Assembly: GCF_028640845.1 (NCBI RefSeq)
Contig: NC_080540.1
Coordinates: 158,432,438-158,496,437, forward strand
Length of the DNA stretch: 64,000 bases
Direction of reading: 5' to 3'
Source of the DNA: Ahaetulla prasina
Taxonomy: Eukaryota; Chordata; Lepidosauria; Squamata; Colubridae
The notes beneath the pieces are model-generated. The model was not told where the DNA came from. It saw nothing but the letters and a program-made list of their open reading frames with translations, and ran no database searches. The translations under genes and the position numbers were made by a program. The first letter of the stretch is position 1. Each line of letters opens with the position of its first letter. Below are positions 32,792 to 45,100 of the stretch, piece by piece.

Positions 32792-35700
32792 GTGAGAAGA
32801 GTGAACGGTAAGGCTGGTCTGTTGTGTTCTGATACAAAGCTGTTTTGGGGCATTCTAATTATAGAATGTTCTTTATACCAGGTGGACTAAGTATAAGCCG
32901 TGGTGGCGCAGTGGTTAGAGTGCAGTACTGCAGGCTACTTCTTCTGACTGCCAGGTGCCTCTAATTTGGCAGTTCAAATCTCACCAGGCTCAGGGGTGAC
33001 TCAGCCTTCCATCCTTCCGAGGTTGGTAAAATGAGGACCCAGATGGTTGGGGGCAATATGCTGACACTGTAAATATCCTTAGAGAGGGCTGTAAAGAACT
33101 GTAAAGCGGTATATAAGTCTAAGTGCTATTGCTATTGCTATGTATTGAATACAGATGAGGGTTGCTATGGCCGTGTTTGTATGATTCAATTACACCAAAT
33201 TCTTTTTCTTTTTGGAACTTGTGTTGTTTTCCTCTGATGGCATCTTCCTTTTCTCCATTTTGCACGCATGAAGTTTAGCACCGTCTAAAATGGCAACTGC
33301 GCATGCGCTAGCCTCAATATTAGCCTAAACCATTTACAACTTGCACTAAATCTAGTATCAAATGATTACAACTTGCACAACCCATGACTCACCTGTATAT
33401 GGAAAACAACAACAATGGACCACTTGTTAGAGATCCTTTTTAAAGCAATGAGCTTTTTCAGGGAGGACATGCATATGGCTTTGGAGTGATGCACAGTCCT
33501 ACTCACCCATAAATAGGATTTTTGGAGGGTTATTATTATTATTTTGTATGTATGTCTTTGAGTTAGTTTTTTTGATGGTGGCTGCCTTAACCAGTCTCTC
33601 CATCCTTTTCTTGTCGAGATTTTTCAGAAATAGATTGCCATTGCCTCTTTCCTAAGGCTGAGAGAGAGTGACTGGCTCAAGGTCACTCGGTTGGTTTCAT
33701 GTCTAAAGTGGGGCTAGAATTCACCATCTCCTGGTTTCCAGCCTGGTGCCTTAACTGTTACAGGCTCTTATCCAGTGGTGGGATTCAGCCAGTTCGCACC
33801 ACTTCGGGAGAACCGTTTGTTAACTTTCTGAGCAGTTTGGCAAACTGGTTGCTGGAAGAAATTATTAGGGCAGAGAACCGGTTGTTAAATTACTTGAATC
33901 CCACCACTGCTCTTATCCATAGCTCTGGAGAGCTTCAACTTTTAAAATGCATTTACTATTAAATTGATTTGAGACTGTGGCTACACAGGTAGTCCTCGAC
34001 TTACAACAGTTCATTTAGTGACCGTTCAAAGTTACAGCAGCACTGAAAAAAGTGACTTATGACCATTGCAGCATCTCCATGGTCACGTGATCAAATTCAA
34101 ATGCTTGGCAACTGACTCCCATTTATGACAGTTGCAATGTCCCCAGGTCATGTGATCCCCTTTTGCGTCTTCTGACAAGCAGAGTCAAACAACCGTGTTA
34201 TTAATTTAACAACTGCAGTGATTCACTTAACAAATGTGGAAAGAAAAGTTGTAAAAGGGGCCAAATTCACTTAAGAAATATCTTTACTATAACCTAAATT
34301 TGGGGCTTAATTGTGGTTGTAAGACAAGGACTGCCTGTATTTCTCCTTATCACGTCAAGATGTATTTCTCAACCGTTTTTTACAGCTTTTTGATGGATTA
34401 ACCAAATGCTATACTGGAAACGGCTCTACAATATCTTTTGGGGAGTTACCCTACATTGTGCAACATTTGCCTATGTGTGGACTGCAGTGGACCCATTGTC
34501 TCCCACACGCACAGTCCAGAGCAGTTCTACCAGTAGAAGGTGTTCAACAGAAAGTCACAGCTAATCCAAGTTTTGTTAGAATCCTGTATGAGTTAGTTAG
34601 GGACGAAGGCATTGCAAGCGCTGAGTATTGCAAATTGCCATGTTTTTCCAATGATACATTGGAAATTCTGCCCTTCTCTAATTCATTGCTGCAACTTTTA
34701 AGTCAATTATTCTCAAATAACCTGAGAATATTTTTAGGGGTTAACTTTGCATTACTGATGCTCAGAGAAGTGATGTAAACATTTGGATGTGTGCCCTTCC
34801 TTCCTTCCTTCCTTCCTTCCTTCCTTCCTTCCTTCCTTCCTTCCTTCCTTCCTTCCTTCCTTCCTTCTTGCTGGACTCGCTTATCAAATTGATTTTATAG
34901 ATTTTAAATTTTTTGTAAATTTTAGAGGGTAATATTTTATCTATAAGTAGCCATATCAAATAGGTTTTTTAAGGGTTGTTTTTAGTTTTGTATTGTTGTT
35001 TTCTTTCTGTATTTTATTCTTGGCTGTACACCGCCCTGAGTCCTTCGGGAGAAGGGCGGTCTATAAATAAAAATATTCTATTCTATTCTATTCTATTCTA
35101 TTCTATTCTATTCTATTCTATTCTATTCTATTCTATTCTATTCTTCCTTCCTTCCTTCTTCCTTTTTTTCATAGCTGATTTCAATCCTCTAGATCAGGGG
35201 TGTCAAACTCGTCTTGTCATGGCGGCGCCACGTGACATATTGCGACTCCCCCCATTTGCTAAACTGAGTGTGGGTATGGCCAGCGTGTGATGCATCTGGT
35301 GTGGGAGTTTGATGCCCCTGATCTAGATATTCCAAGACATGAAATGGTGATGCCTAGTTTTTTTCCAAAACAATAGTATCAATAAGAGGAAGAATAATCC
35401 TTCTTTCAGTCAAAAAGTGCTCCTTTACCTTCCTCATGTAATATAGATCCTAAGAATCTGTTGATAGTCTGAAACAGTAGAAGAACATCTAGACATTTTC
35501 CTCATTGCAGGTCAAGCACTTGGAGCAAGAGAATAAGCTTCTGGAAACCAAATGGAACTGCCTGCAGCAGCAGGAGCCTGTGGAAAAGGCCAACATTCAG
35601 CCCCTCTTTGAAAATTACACCACATCCTTGAAGCAGCACCTGCAGCGGCTGCTGCACGAGCGGGAACAGCTGCAACTGGAGCAGTCAAAATTCCAGGATA

Positions 35701-36638
35701 TGGTTGAAGAATTCAAAAGCAGGTAATCAAGTGGGAGGCTGAAGCAGGTGGGAAGAAGGTCAGCTTCCCAAGGCCCACCCATGTCAAAAAGTAGTTGGGG
35801 GAATCCTTGGAAAAAATGGAATCGCGTTCTCTCTTCAATATGGATCTGCCTTTTCGTTCTGTAGTAGCAAGCATAGACACGCTACCCATGGTCAGGTGGG
35901 CTCTGCCCTTTGTAGATAGCTGTAAGGCAGGGGTCTGCAAAGTTGGCTCTTTTAAGACTTGTGGACTTCAACTCCCAGAGTCCCTCAGCCAGCAAAGCTG
36001 GGAGTTGAAGCCCACAAGTCTTAAAAGAGCCAAGTTTGCAGACCCCTGCTGTAGGGCAACAGAGTTCCTGGCTGAATATAGATCTTCTTCTTCCCACCAT
36101 GGGTGGGTGACAGGGACCTCAATATCCAGTATAGCACAGTGGCTATTATCTCTTGTATTGTTTCTAATCTCTTTAAAGCAGAAGTCCATAACTTGGAGGC
36201 CCGAGCGATGTGTACCCTCCAAAAACTTGAGGGTGGTTCTCAGGTTCCCGCCCCAAATTGCCACCTGCTTGTAATTGCTAATGTGACAGAAGAAGTTAAT
36301 TGCTACCTGCCCTGGGGAAGTGGGAGGGGCAATCATATCCAATGTGCTTAATCGTGTTGATTTAATTCAGTGCTAATTTGAAAGGGGAGGAATGAAAGTT
36401 GAGTTTGTGTTGGCTTTATTTATTTATTTAGTTCTAAAATTTATTCTCTTAGTTGTTGTTGTTGTTGTTGTTGTTGTTTTGGTCAAAGTCCCAATGACTT
36501 AGGGCAGGGGACTGCAAACTTGGCTCTTTTAAGACTCGTGGACTTCAACTCCCAGAGTTCCTCAGCCAGCAAAGCTTGTTTGCAGACCCCTGACTTATGG
36601 CAGTGATGGCTAACCTTTTCCAGACTGAGTGCCCAAAG

Positions 36639-36690
<52 letters not shown>

Positions 36691-39600
36691 AATCTGCGCC
36701 GTGCACCCGAACCCCCAAAATGCAATGTGCGTGCAGCCCTCATGCACGCACCCCGCCCTGTGCATGTGCACGTGACACCCTGCACATGCCCCCTTGCATG
36801 TGTCCCCGTCCCTGTGCATGCGCCTCTTCTGCATAAAAAAAACTCAGAAGCCATTGTTTTCCAGAGTTCTTTACTAGCATGAGGAAACTGGCACACGATG
36901 AGTGAAATTCCAAAACTGAATTTCCGGATTCTTTTCCCAGTCATACAAACCCCAAGAGTCCCACCCCCCTAACCCCTTTGCTGGTCACATGGTCCCACGT
37001 TCTCCCAGTTCATTCAAATATCTTCTCGCCACTCCTCCTGCAGATGTGAACACCATCTGACCTTGACCGCTTGAAGAATGTTACCATACCCCTCAGCCCC
37101 CCTTCCTCCCCTCAGGGGAAAAATGTGGCAGCGTCTGGAACCCTAAAGTCTAATATGGTTTCCAGGCCTGACAGCGCCTTGCCCCCATGCATGGGTGCAT
37201 GGGTCCTGTGCATGCACCCCTCCCCCCGCACATGCGCCACACCCGCACATGCCCTGCCCTCCACACATGCACCTGTGGCCTCCCCTGCATGCACCCTGCC
37301 CCCCCACGCATGCGCAGCAGAGGCCCGAAGACCAGCTGCCTGGCAAGAGGTGCCCGTGCATGCGCAGCAGAGCTGAACTGGGGCAACGGCTCGCGTGCCA
37401 TCAGAGAGGATGCCGCGTGCCACCTCCGCCACGCAGTGCCATAGGTTCACCATCACGGACTTAGGGTGAAGGGCAGACCTTAGTCTAACCAACCAAAAAC
37501 GTCTGGCTGTAGAGCAGACTTGGGCAGCATTACAAATTATTGCACATTTTGCACCGCTCTCTTTCATACAGAAAAAGGTTGGGGTGGTGGAGAACTGGCT
37601 GAAGGTCGCATCCAGATTCCCAGCTTTTCAGGAACCAAGTTCTACCTTTCAAAGCATGCTGTGTGTGTGTCTTAGTATCTCCTCTTCCTTCTTCAAATCT
37701 GGAAAAGTTTGTGGACCTGGTGTTAGATGGACAAGTGCTGGCTGAAGTCTGTCCTTTTAAGATAACAGAGATTCTTTGAGATAATTCATTAGGGCCGTGG
37801 TGGCTCAGGCTGTAAGATAGCCTGTTATTAAAACACAGCTGCCTGCAATTACTGCAGGCTCGAGTCCCACCAGGCCCAAGGTTGACTCAGCCTTCCATCC
37901 TTTATAAGGTAGGTAAAATGAGGACCCAGATTGTTGGGGGGGGCAATAAGTTGACTTGTAAATATACAAATAGAATGAGACTATTGCCTTACACAATGTA
38001 AGCCGCCCTGAGTCTTCGGAGAAGGGCGGGATATAAATGTAAAAAAAAAAAAATCTGTACACTAACCGAGAGGATCCTAATCCAGCCAATGAAACCTCTC
38101 CCCTCTCCTCTCATTCTGCTCCAGCAGAGTATCAAAGGTCAGGAGGCAAAAGCTTTGAGCTCACACTCTGCCTGCCCGCCCCCCACAATCCTGACATTCA
38201 TTCACACAAAATTTTGCAGTTCAACTGATTTGTGTATATCTTGTGTGTATATTTGCTTGTTCAAGCTCTTCGATATCTCCCTTTTTTCCCCTCCCCTCCA
38301 ACCTCAAGGTATGAAGAAGAAATCAACCACCGTCTGGGTGCAGAAAATAATTTTGTGCTGCTAAAAAAGGTTAGATATTTCTAGTTCTCGGAAAAAGTAT
38401 AATTAAAACGATTCAGCCCTCACCCAATATGTACACACTTGTGAGCAGTTGTAATGCTGGAACAGATGGAATGTAGCGGTGGTGGGTTTCAATTTTTTTT
38501 ACTACCGGTTCTGTGGGCGTGGCTTGGTGGCGTGGCATGAGAAGGATACTGCCAAATCTCCATTCCCACCCCACTCCAGGGGAAGGATACTGCAAAATTC
38601 CCATTTCCTCCTGATCCGCTGGGACTCGGGAGGCAGAGAATAGATGGCGGCGGGACCAGTCAGAATTTTTACTACCGGTTCTCCAAACTACTTAAAATTT
38701 CCGCTACCAGTTCTCCAGAACTGGTCAGAACCTGCTGAAATGCACCTCTGGAATATAGGTTTATTGCAATAAAAATAAAAGTCTGGAATTTACTTGAGGT
38801 CAATATGAGCCCCTTTGCAACATTTTTAGAGAGGGTGCAAATTGACTTCATTCATTCATTCATAACATACATACATATATTTCAGTGCTCTTCTGTCATT
38901 AATCCCTGTAGCATATAGAGTGGAGATCAGGAGACATGCTCCTTTCCTATCCGTTCTAGCTTAACGTTCCTTGTTGATGGTGACATGCTCTGTCTATTTT
39001 GAGAGATCACTATAGGAAGAAATATAAGACAAACAGCCCAATCCTCTTTGCTGGTGTTCAAATTTTCAGTGCTTGGAAATCATGCTTGTTTTTCTCAAGA
39101 TAGGTCCCAGAAGCATTTCCAATAAAGCAGTTGACCGGCGAGATGCCAGTGTACTGCAAGAGAAAACCATCTAGCCAATGCTGATTAAGAGGCTTAATGG
39201 GACTAATTGTCCAATATATTGAGGGGGGGGAACCAGACTAGGAAAAATCCTCTATTGGATAATAATAATGAGAAAGTGAAGGTTGATTTGATCACCAACC
39301 ACATCAATGTCATGAGTGAAGAATGTGGAAAAGATCTTTAGGGGACACGTAACGAAATATTTTGAAAAATGAGTTTCGTTCTATTAAGCTAAATGGTACT
39401 TTCCCGTCATGCTTTGCAGGATGTTGATACTGGGTATAGCAGCAAAGTTGATCTAGAAGTGAAAGTGGAATCCCTGAGACAGGAGATCAACTTCATCCGA
39501 TGTGTCTTCCAGGCTGTAAGGATCCCCCACATACGTGGTTTATTCCTCTTGCAATGAAAAGATTCATGATCTCTGCTTCCCTTGGGTTGCTTTCTTTCAT

Positions 39601-42120
39601 TTTACTTCGTACCAGGAATTGGCCAAAAGAAAGAGGAGAATCTGATTTGTTTTAACTCTCTCCCAAGTAGTTAGTATTAGAAAAATCCAAGGAAGAGAAA
39701 GGACTTAGTTTTGTCCATTGCACACACTGTAGGAAATCCTCTTGAAGAGTTTCCCTGAATACTTAAAGTTGGGGTATCATTACTGACTACTAAAAATAAT
39801 GGAAGGTTTTAATTATAAACCAAGTTCGTATCTACAGTTCAAGAATTTACAAGGACAGGTAAAGCAGAATCGGATCCTATTTTGCTGGAATCTTTCCAGG
39901 CTCATCAGCCCCTATAATTATGAGGGTGATGTGACCACCTCAGGTGATATTTTATAAAAGGACCAGGGAGGCTCCTGGATATTCTTTCTGAGCATCATGA
40001 CTGCTCTTTCAACTTAAACAATACAGTTATGGAAGTCTTACAGCTTGGTGTGGCCTCTGAAACTTTTCTGCCACTGTTGCTGAAATAGGTTGCATGTCTT
40101 GCAAATCAAGCCAGCTCCTCCTAGGGGTAATGAATGGTACTACAGGCTTCTCTAGAGTCTCAAGGGGAGGGGCTAAAATGATGAGGGAAATGTTATTTAT
40201 TTTTATTTATTTTTTTATTTTGTCACAACATCATATAAAAAGGATTATATAGTATATAAACATATATATGAGTAAATATTAGGAGGTATAAGCATCAATA
40301 TATATATAGGAAGAAGAAAAGAAAAGAAAAACAAAACAAAACAATAGGACAGGAACGGTAGGCACGTTTGTGCGCTTATGCACGCCCCTTATGGTCCTCT
40401 TAGGAATGGGGTGAGGTCAATATTTGATAAATGGATCATTTGCTCCAAGGAGAAGATGCTAACCTTTCTAACATGCCTTCTTCCTTTGGGATAGGAGTTT
40501 CCTGCATTATTCAGAATTACTTTCAATATCCCTTGCAACTTCTTCTTTTTTTTTTTATTGAAAAAGTTTTAAAAAAACAAAAACATTTTCCCCCCTTCCT
40601 CCCAGAAAACTCCCTTCCCCCCTCCCTTCCCCCCCCCCCCCGGCTTCCCCGGTCAATCACAAGGTATTATTATACATAAACCAAACATAGAATAAAATTT
40701 TCCCTTCCAATCCAATTAACCTCATCCAAAGCTTTCCATCTCCCAACCCCCTCCCCATTACATAAAATAACTTCCTAATTATTCAAAGGCAATCTGATAT
40801 TTCTTAATCTGATATCTGTTTTGTAGATAATCAATCCATTCCCTTGCAACTTCTTCTTGACAGGAAATAGAAAGCTTACAGGCAGCAAATGAAGAAACCA
40901 ATGTCATTGTGTCAATGGACAACAGTCGAGTCCTTGACATGGAGGGAATAATTCACTCAGTGAGATCTCAGTATGAAGAAATTGCCCAGAAGAGCAAGGA
41001 TGAGGTCAATGCTCTGTATGAAAACAAGGTAGGCTTGGCTTAACTTACTTTCCCTAGAGGGAAATGAGTGTTTTTTAATTGACCTTAGTACAAACTAAAG
41101 TTACAAAGCCACAACAAACAAAAAAACATAGGCCTTCTCCTGTATTTCAGTATAAAGAGCTACAGAACACATGGGGACATTATTGCAACAATCTCAGCAA
41201 TGGCCGTCACGAAATCCAAGACCTCACCCGTATGGTCCAGAGATGCAAAAATGAAGTGGAAAGTACCAAAAAACAGGTAAAAGAAGCTGATCTAAGTCTG
41301 GAGTAGACAAAAATGTGCTCTGCCAGATGCTATTGAACAACTCCCACCTGTCTTCCGTCAGTAGGGTTGATGTCACACTGATGTGAAGGCAGAAAAAGTC
41401 CAACATCTGAAGGATCATCCATTACCCACCTCTGCACTAAATGCACAGGGAACAAAGAACACTTTACAAAGATGTCTCATATCTATATCTATATCTTTAT
41501 CTGTAACTGTATCTATATCCGGTGGTGGGATTCAGCCAGTTCACACCATTTCGGGAGAACCAGTTGTTAACTTTCTGAGCAGTTTGGCAAACTGGTTGTT
41601 GGAAGAAATCATTAGGGCAGAGAACCGGTTGTTAAATTACTTGAATCCCACCATCTATATCTATATCTATATCTATATCTATATCTATATCTATATCCAG
41701 TGGTGGGATTCAAATAATATAACAACCGGTTCTCTGCCCTAATGACCAGCTGGGTAGGTGTGGCTCGGTGGTCATGTGACCATGTGGGCGTGGCCAACTC
41801 AGTGTCAATCACTGTTACAATGTAATAACGGTTAACCAGAGAGGCTGTTTCTGTAAGCAGGGCAATAAAGATGAGGCTAGAAACAACTCCAGAATGTTTC
41901 CTTCCTGCCTTCCTTACAGGATTAGCCCCGTAAAGTGGAAAAAAACAAAAGGAGATTTCTTCCAACAACCGGTTCTCCGAACTGCTTAGAAAATTAACAA
42001 CCGGTTCTCCCGAATAGGTGCGAACTGGCTGAATCCCACCACTGTCTATGTCTATATCTATATCTATATCTATATCTATATCTACATATCTCTATCTCTA
42101 TCTCTGTCTCTCTATATCTA

Positions 42121-42184
<64 letters not shown>

Positions 42185-45100
42185 CATCCATCCATCCATC
42201 CATCCATCCATCTATAACATTTGACAGTTTTGATTTTAAAATCTGGAATTGGGCATGTATATAAGAACTAAGGACATAATCAAATCCTGATCCTGGGAAA
42301 GGAAGGAAGCAGGATGAGCAGCACAGGTAGTTATGGGTGCCCATAGAAAGGTATATGTCACTGCTCCATGAGCTGCATTGGTTGCCAGTTTCTTTCCAGC
42401 TCCAATTGAAGGTGCTGGTTTTGACCTTTAAAGCATTACATGGCAGGAAGACAAGTTGTTTGAAGGACTCCCCAGTTACATCTACTCTTCCCATCGAGTC
42501 CAGCAGGAGGGGCATGTTATAGGTTCCCTATGCTAAGGAGCTGCATCCGATGGGACCTCGGGAGATGAACCTTTTTTGTCCTGGCACCTGCCCTCTGGAA
42601 CATCCTCCCCCCACACCAGTTGAGATTATTTATTTATTTATGCATTTATTTATTTACATTTCATTTCATATTTTTAAACTGCCCATCCTCCCTCAAATAT
42701 TAAGTCCAATCCTATTGACCTTTTGGAAATCTCTTTTTAGCAGGCCTTGGGATCTGTTGGTAACAGGGAGGTCACAAGTGTGGTTGCATTATATATCCTC
42801 CTGTTATGATCTTGTTTATATGATTGTTTTAATTAGTTCATTTTATTGAATGCCATCCAGAGACGCACTTGTGGACGGGCAGCTATAGTCATTTAAATCT
42901 TATGAACAAGTAAATGTGAATTTAATGGGAAGTTTTGCAGTGTTAATTTTATAGATTAAGCATGCAGTACTGGTTATGACATTAGATCTCCCATCAAGTT
43001 CTTACTTACACTTGTTCCTGCTTGGCTTCCAAATTTAGACAATATTGGATTTGGCTATATATAGTATTAAGAATTTAGCAGACATCTTGATCATTCTGAA
43101 ATGGGATGCAAAACCTAGGGGCTATCATCGCTAAATGTGATCCCCAGAGCCCCTCCAAAATATACTACCAAATGATCATTTTTAATCTGCAGGCAGGGCA
43201 AATGACGAATGACACTGGGACTCAGCAGATTAAATGTATGATTAAATTTCACTTCAAATACATTTAACTTACCATCCTGTTCTTTTTCTTCTTGGGGTGC
43301 CACCTAAAGGCCAATTTTGTCCTCATCCCTGGAAGAATTGATAGCACATTAAGGATAATTGAAACTCAGACATCTGATTGATTGATTTAGAAAAAAAACA
43401 TGCTTTTTTATTCCCACCCCCCAGTCATTTTAACTCCCCCTTTCTCTCCTCCACCACATCCTGCTGAGGAAGCTCAAGTTGTCCCAAGTTCATTCTTTTT
43501 TTTGGGGGGGGTGGGGTCTTTTCAAGATCGAGGCCTTGCAGACATCTATTGCTGATGACGAGCAGCGGGGAGAGAATGCTTTGAAAGATGCCAAATTAAA
43601 GCTCACTGAGGTGGAGAACAACCTGCAGAGTTCAAAAGATGAACTAGCTCGCCTGCTGAGAGATTACCAGAACTTGCTGAATCTCAAGCTTCCCTTGGAT
43701 ATCGAGATTGCGATGTATAAGTCACTTCTGGAGGGAGAAGAGAACAGGTAAGTGGGTTAAAAAAAATCAAATGGCAAAAAAAAAAAAAAGACACCTACAA
43801 ACCACACAGCTACAGATTGTTAATGTTCTTTTGGGAAGGTCACCTGGTCATATTTCAGGACTGCAATATGCTGTGATAAAAAAAAATACTGAATGAATCA
43901 GCTGATACTTCCAGGATAGAGAGAGCTGCTATTTAAATGGCTTTTCACAGTTTATGACCATTTCTTCACTTTTAATAAGTTCTAGATTGTGGTCAGAGGG
44001 GATAAAAAAAAACACACACAGGGCAAATATACTAATATACAGCATTCGAACCTACCAGCTGTCCTAAAAGATCAAAAATGAGCTGGGAAAATATTAAAAC
44101 ATTTGAAACTCCATCAGCCATCTCCTTTGTGGGTATTGATATCTGGGATACAGAACTAGCTTCTTGGGACATTAATAATTGTTCATTCTCTTTTCTCCAC
44201 AGGATATCTAATGCTCCTCCTGTTAACATATGTAAGTAACTTTGAAAAGCACATGTATATTGTCATGAACATTGCCTGATGTCCTAGATAGATAGATAAA
44301 TGGATGGATGGATGGATGGATGGATGGATGGATGGATGGATGGAGAGCGAGAGCGAGAGCAAGCGCGAGCGAGATAGATAGATAGATAGAATTCTTTATT
44401 GGCGAAGTGTGTTTGGACACACAAGAAATTTGTCTTTAGTGCATATGGTCTCAGTGTACATAAAAAGAAAAGATACATTAGTCAATAATCATAAAGTACA
44501 ACACTTAATGATAATCATAGGGTACAAATAAGCAATCATACCAGGAAACAATCAATATAAATCATAAGGATACAAGCAACAAAATTGCAGTCATGCAGTC
44601 ATAAGTGGGAGGAGATGGGTGATCGAAATGATGAGAAGATTAATAGTAATGCAGACTTAGTGAATAGTTCAACAGTGTTGAGGAAATTATTTGTTTAGCA
44701 GAGTGATGGCATTTGGGGGAAAACTGTTCTTGTGTCTAGTTGTTCTATAGTGTCGTTTTGAGGGTAGGAGTATCCTTGGATTACAAAAAAAAATGTTATT
44801 CAACATTGTTTCCCCCCCCCCATTCTTATAGCTGTTGTAGGTTCTTCCAACCTCTCTGTAGCTGGTGGACGTTCTTATGGTGGGACAATTGGAAGGAGAC
44901 AAAGAAACCTCAACAGCAGTGGAAGATCCAGCCCTAGAAGTGGAGATCATGGCAGCAAACCTGCACTTACCCCTAGGAGCGGAGACAGCCTTTCTAAATC
45001 CCCCATAAGCTCTGGGTTTGGACAAAGTGGTAGCCCTACCGTGGTCCCGTCTACTTCTAAGAATTCTGATCTGGCAAATGTGGGAAGTTCTGGAAGTGGA

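Larger units (their letters stand above)
41477..42212. repeat. (CTATAT)n / (CTAT)n / (CATC)n array with two hAT insertions
   Basis: The hexanucleotide array is split by elements at 41520-41655 and 41698-42044, then becomes CTAT (about 42120-42182) and CATC (42183-42212) units. Keratin B intron 6. Confidence 0.93.

Noticed and set aside
36483..37567. Several overlapping open frames rich in His, Cys and Ala
   Set aside because: They fall in the GC-rich, CATGCGC-repeating interior of a hAT element and shift with its repeats.
42120..42212. CRISPR-like or satellite array
   Set aside because: Simple CTAT and CATC units in a vertebrate intron; an ordinary microsatellite.
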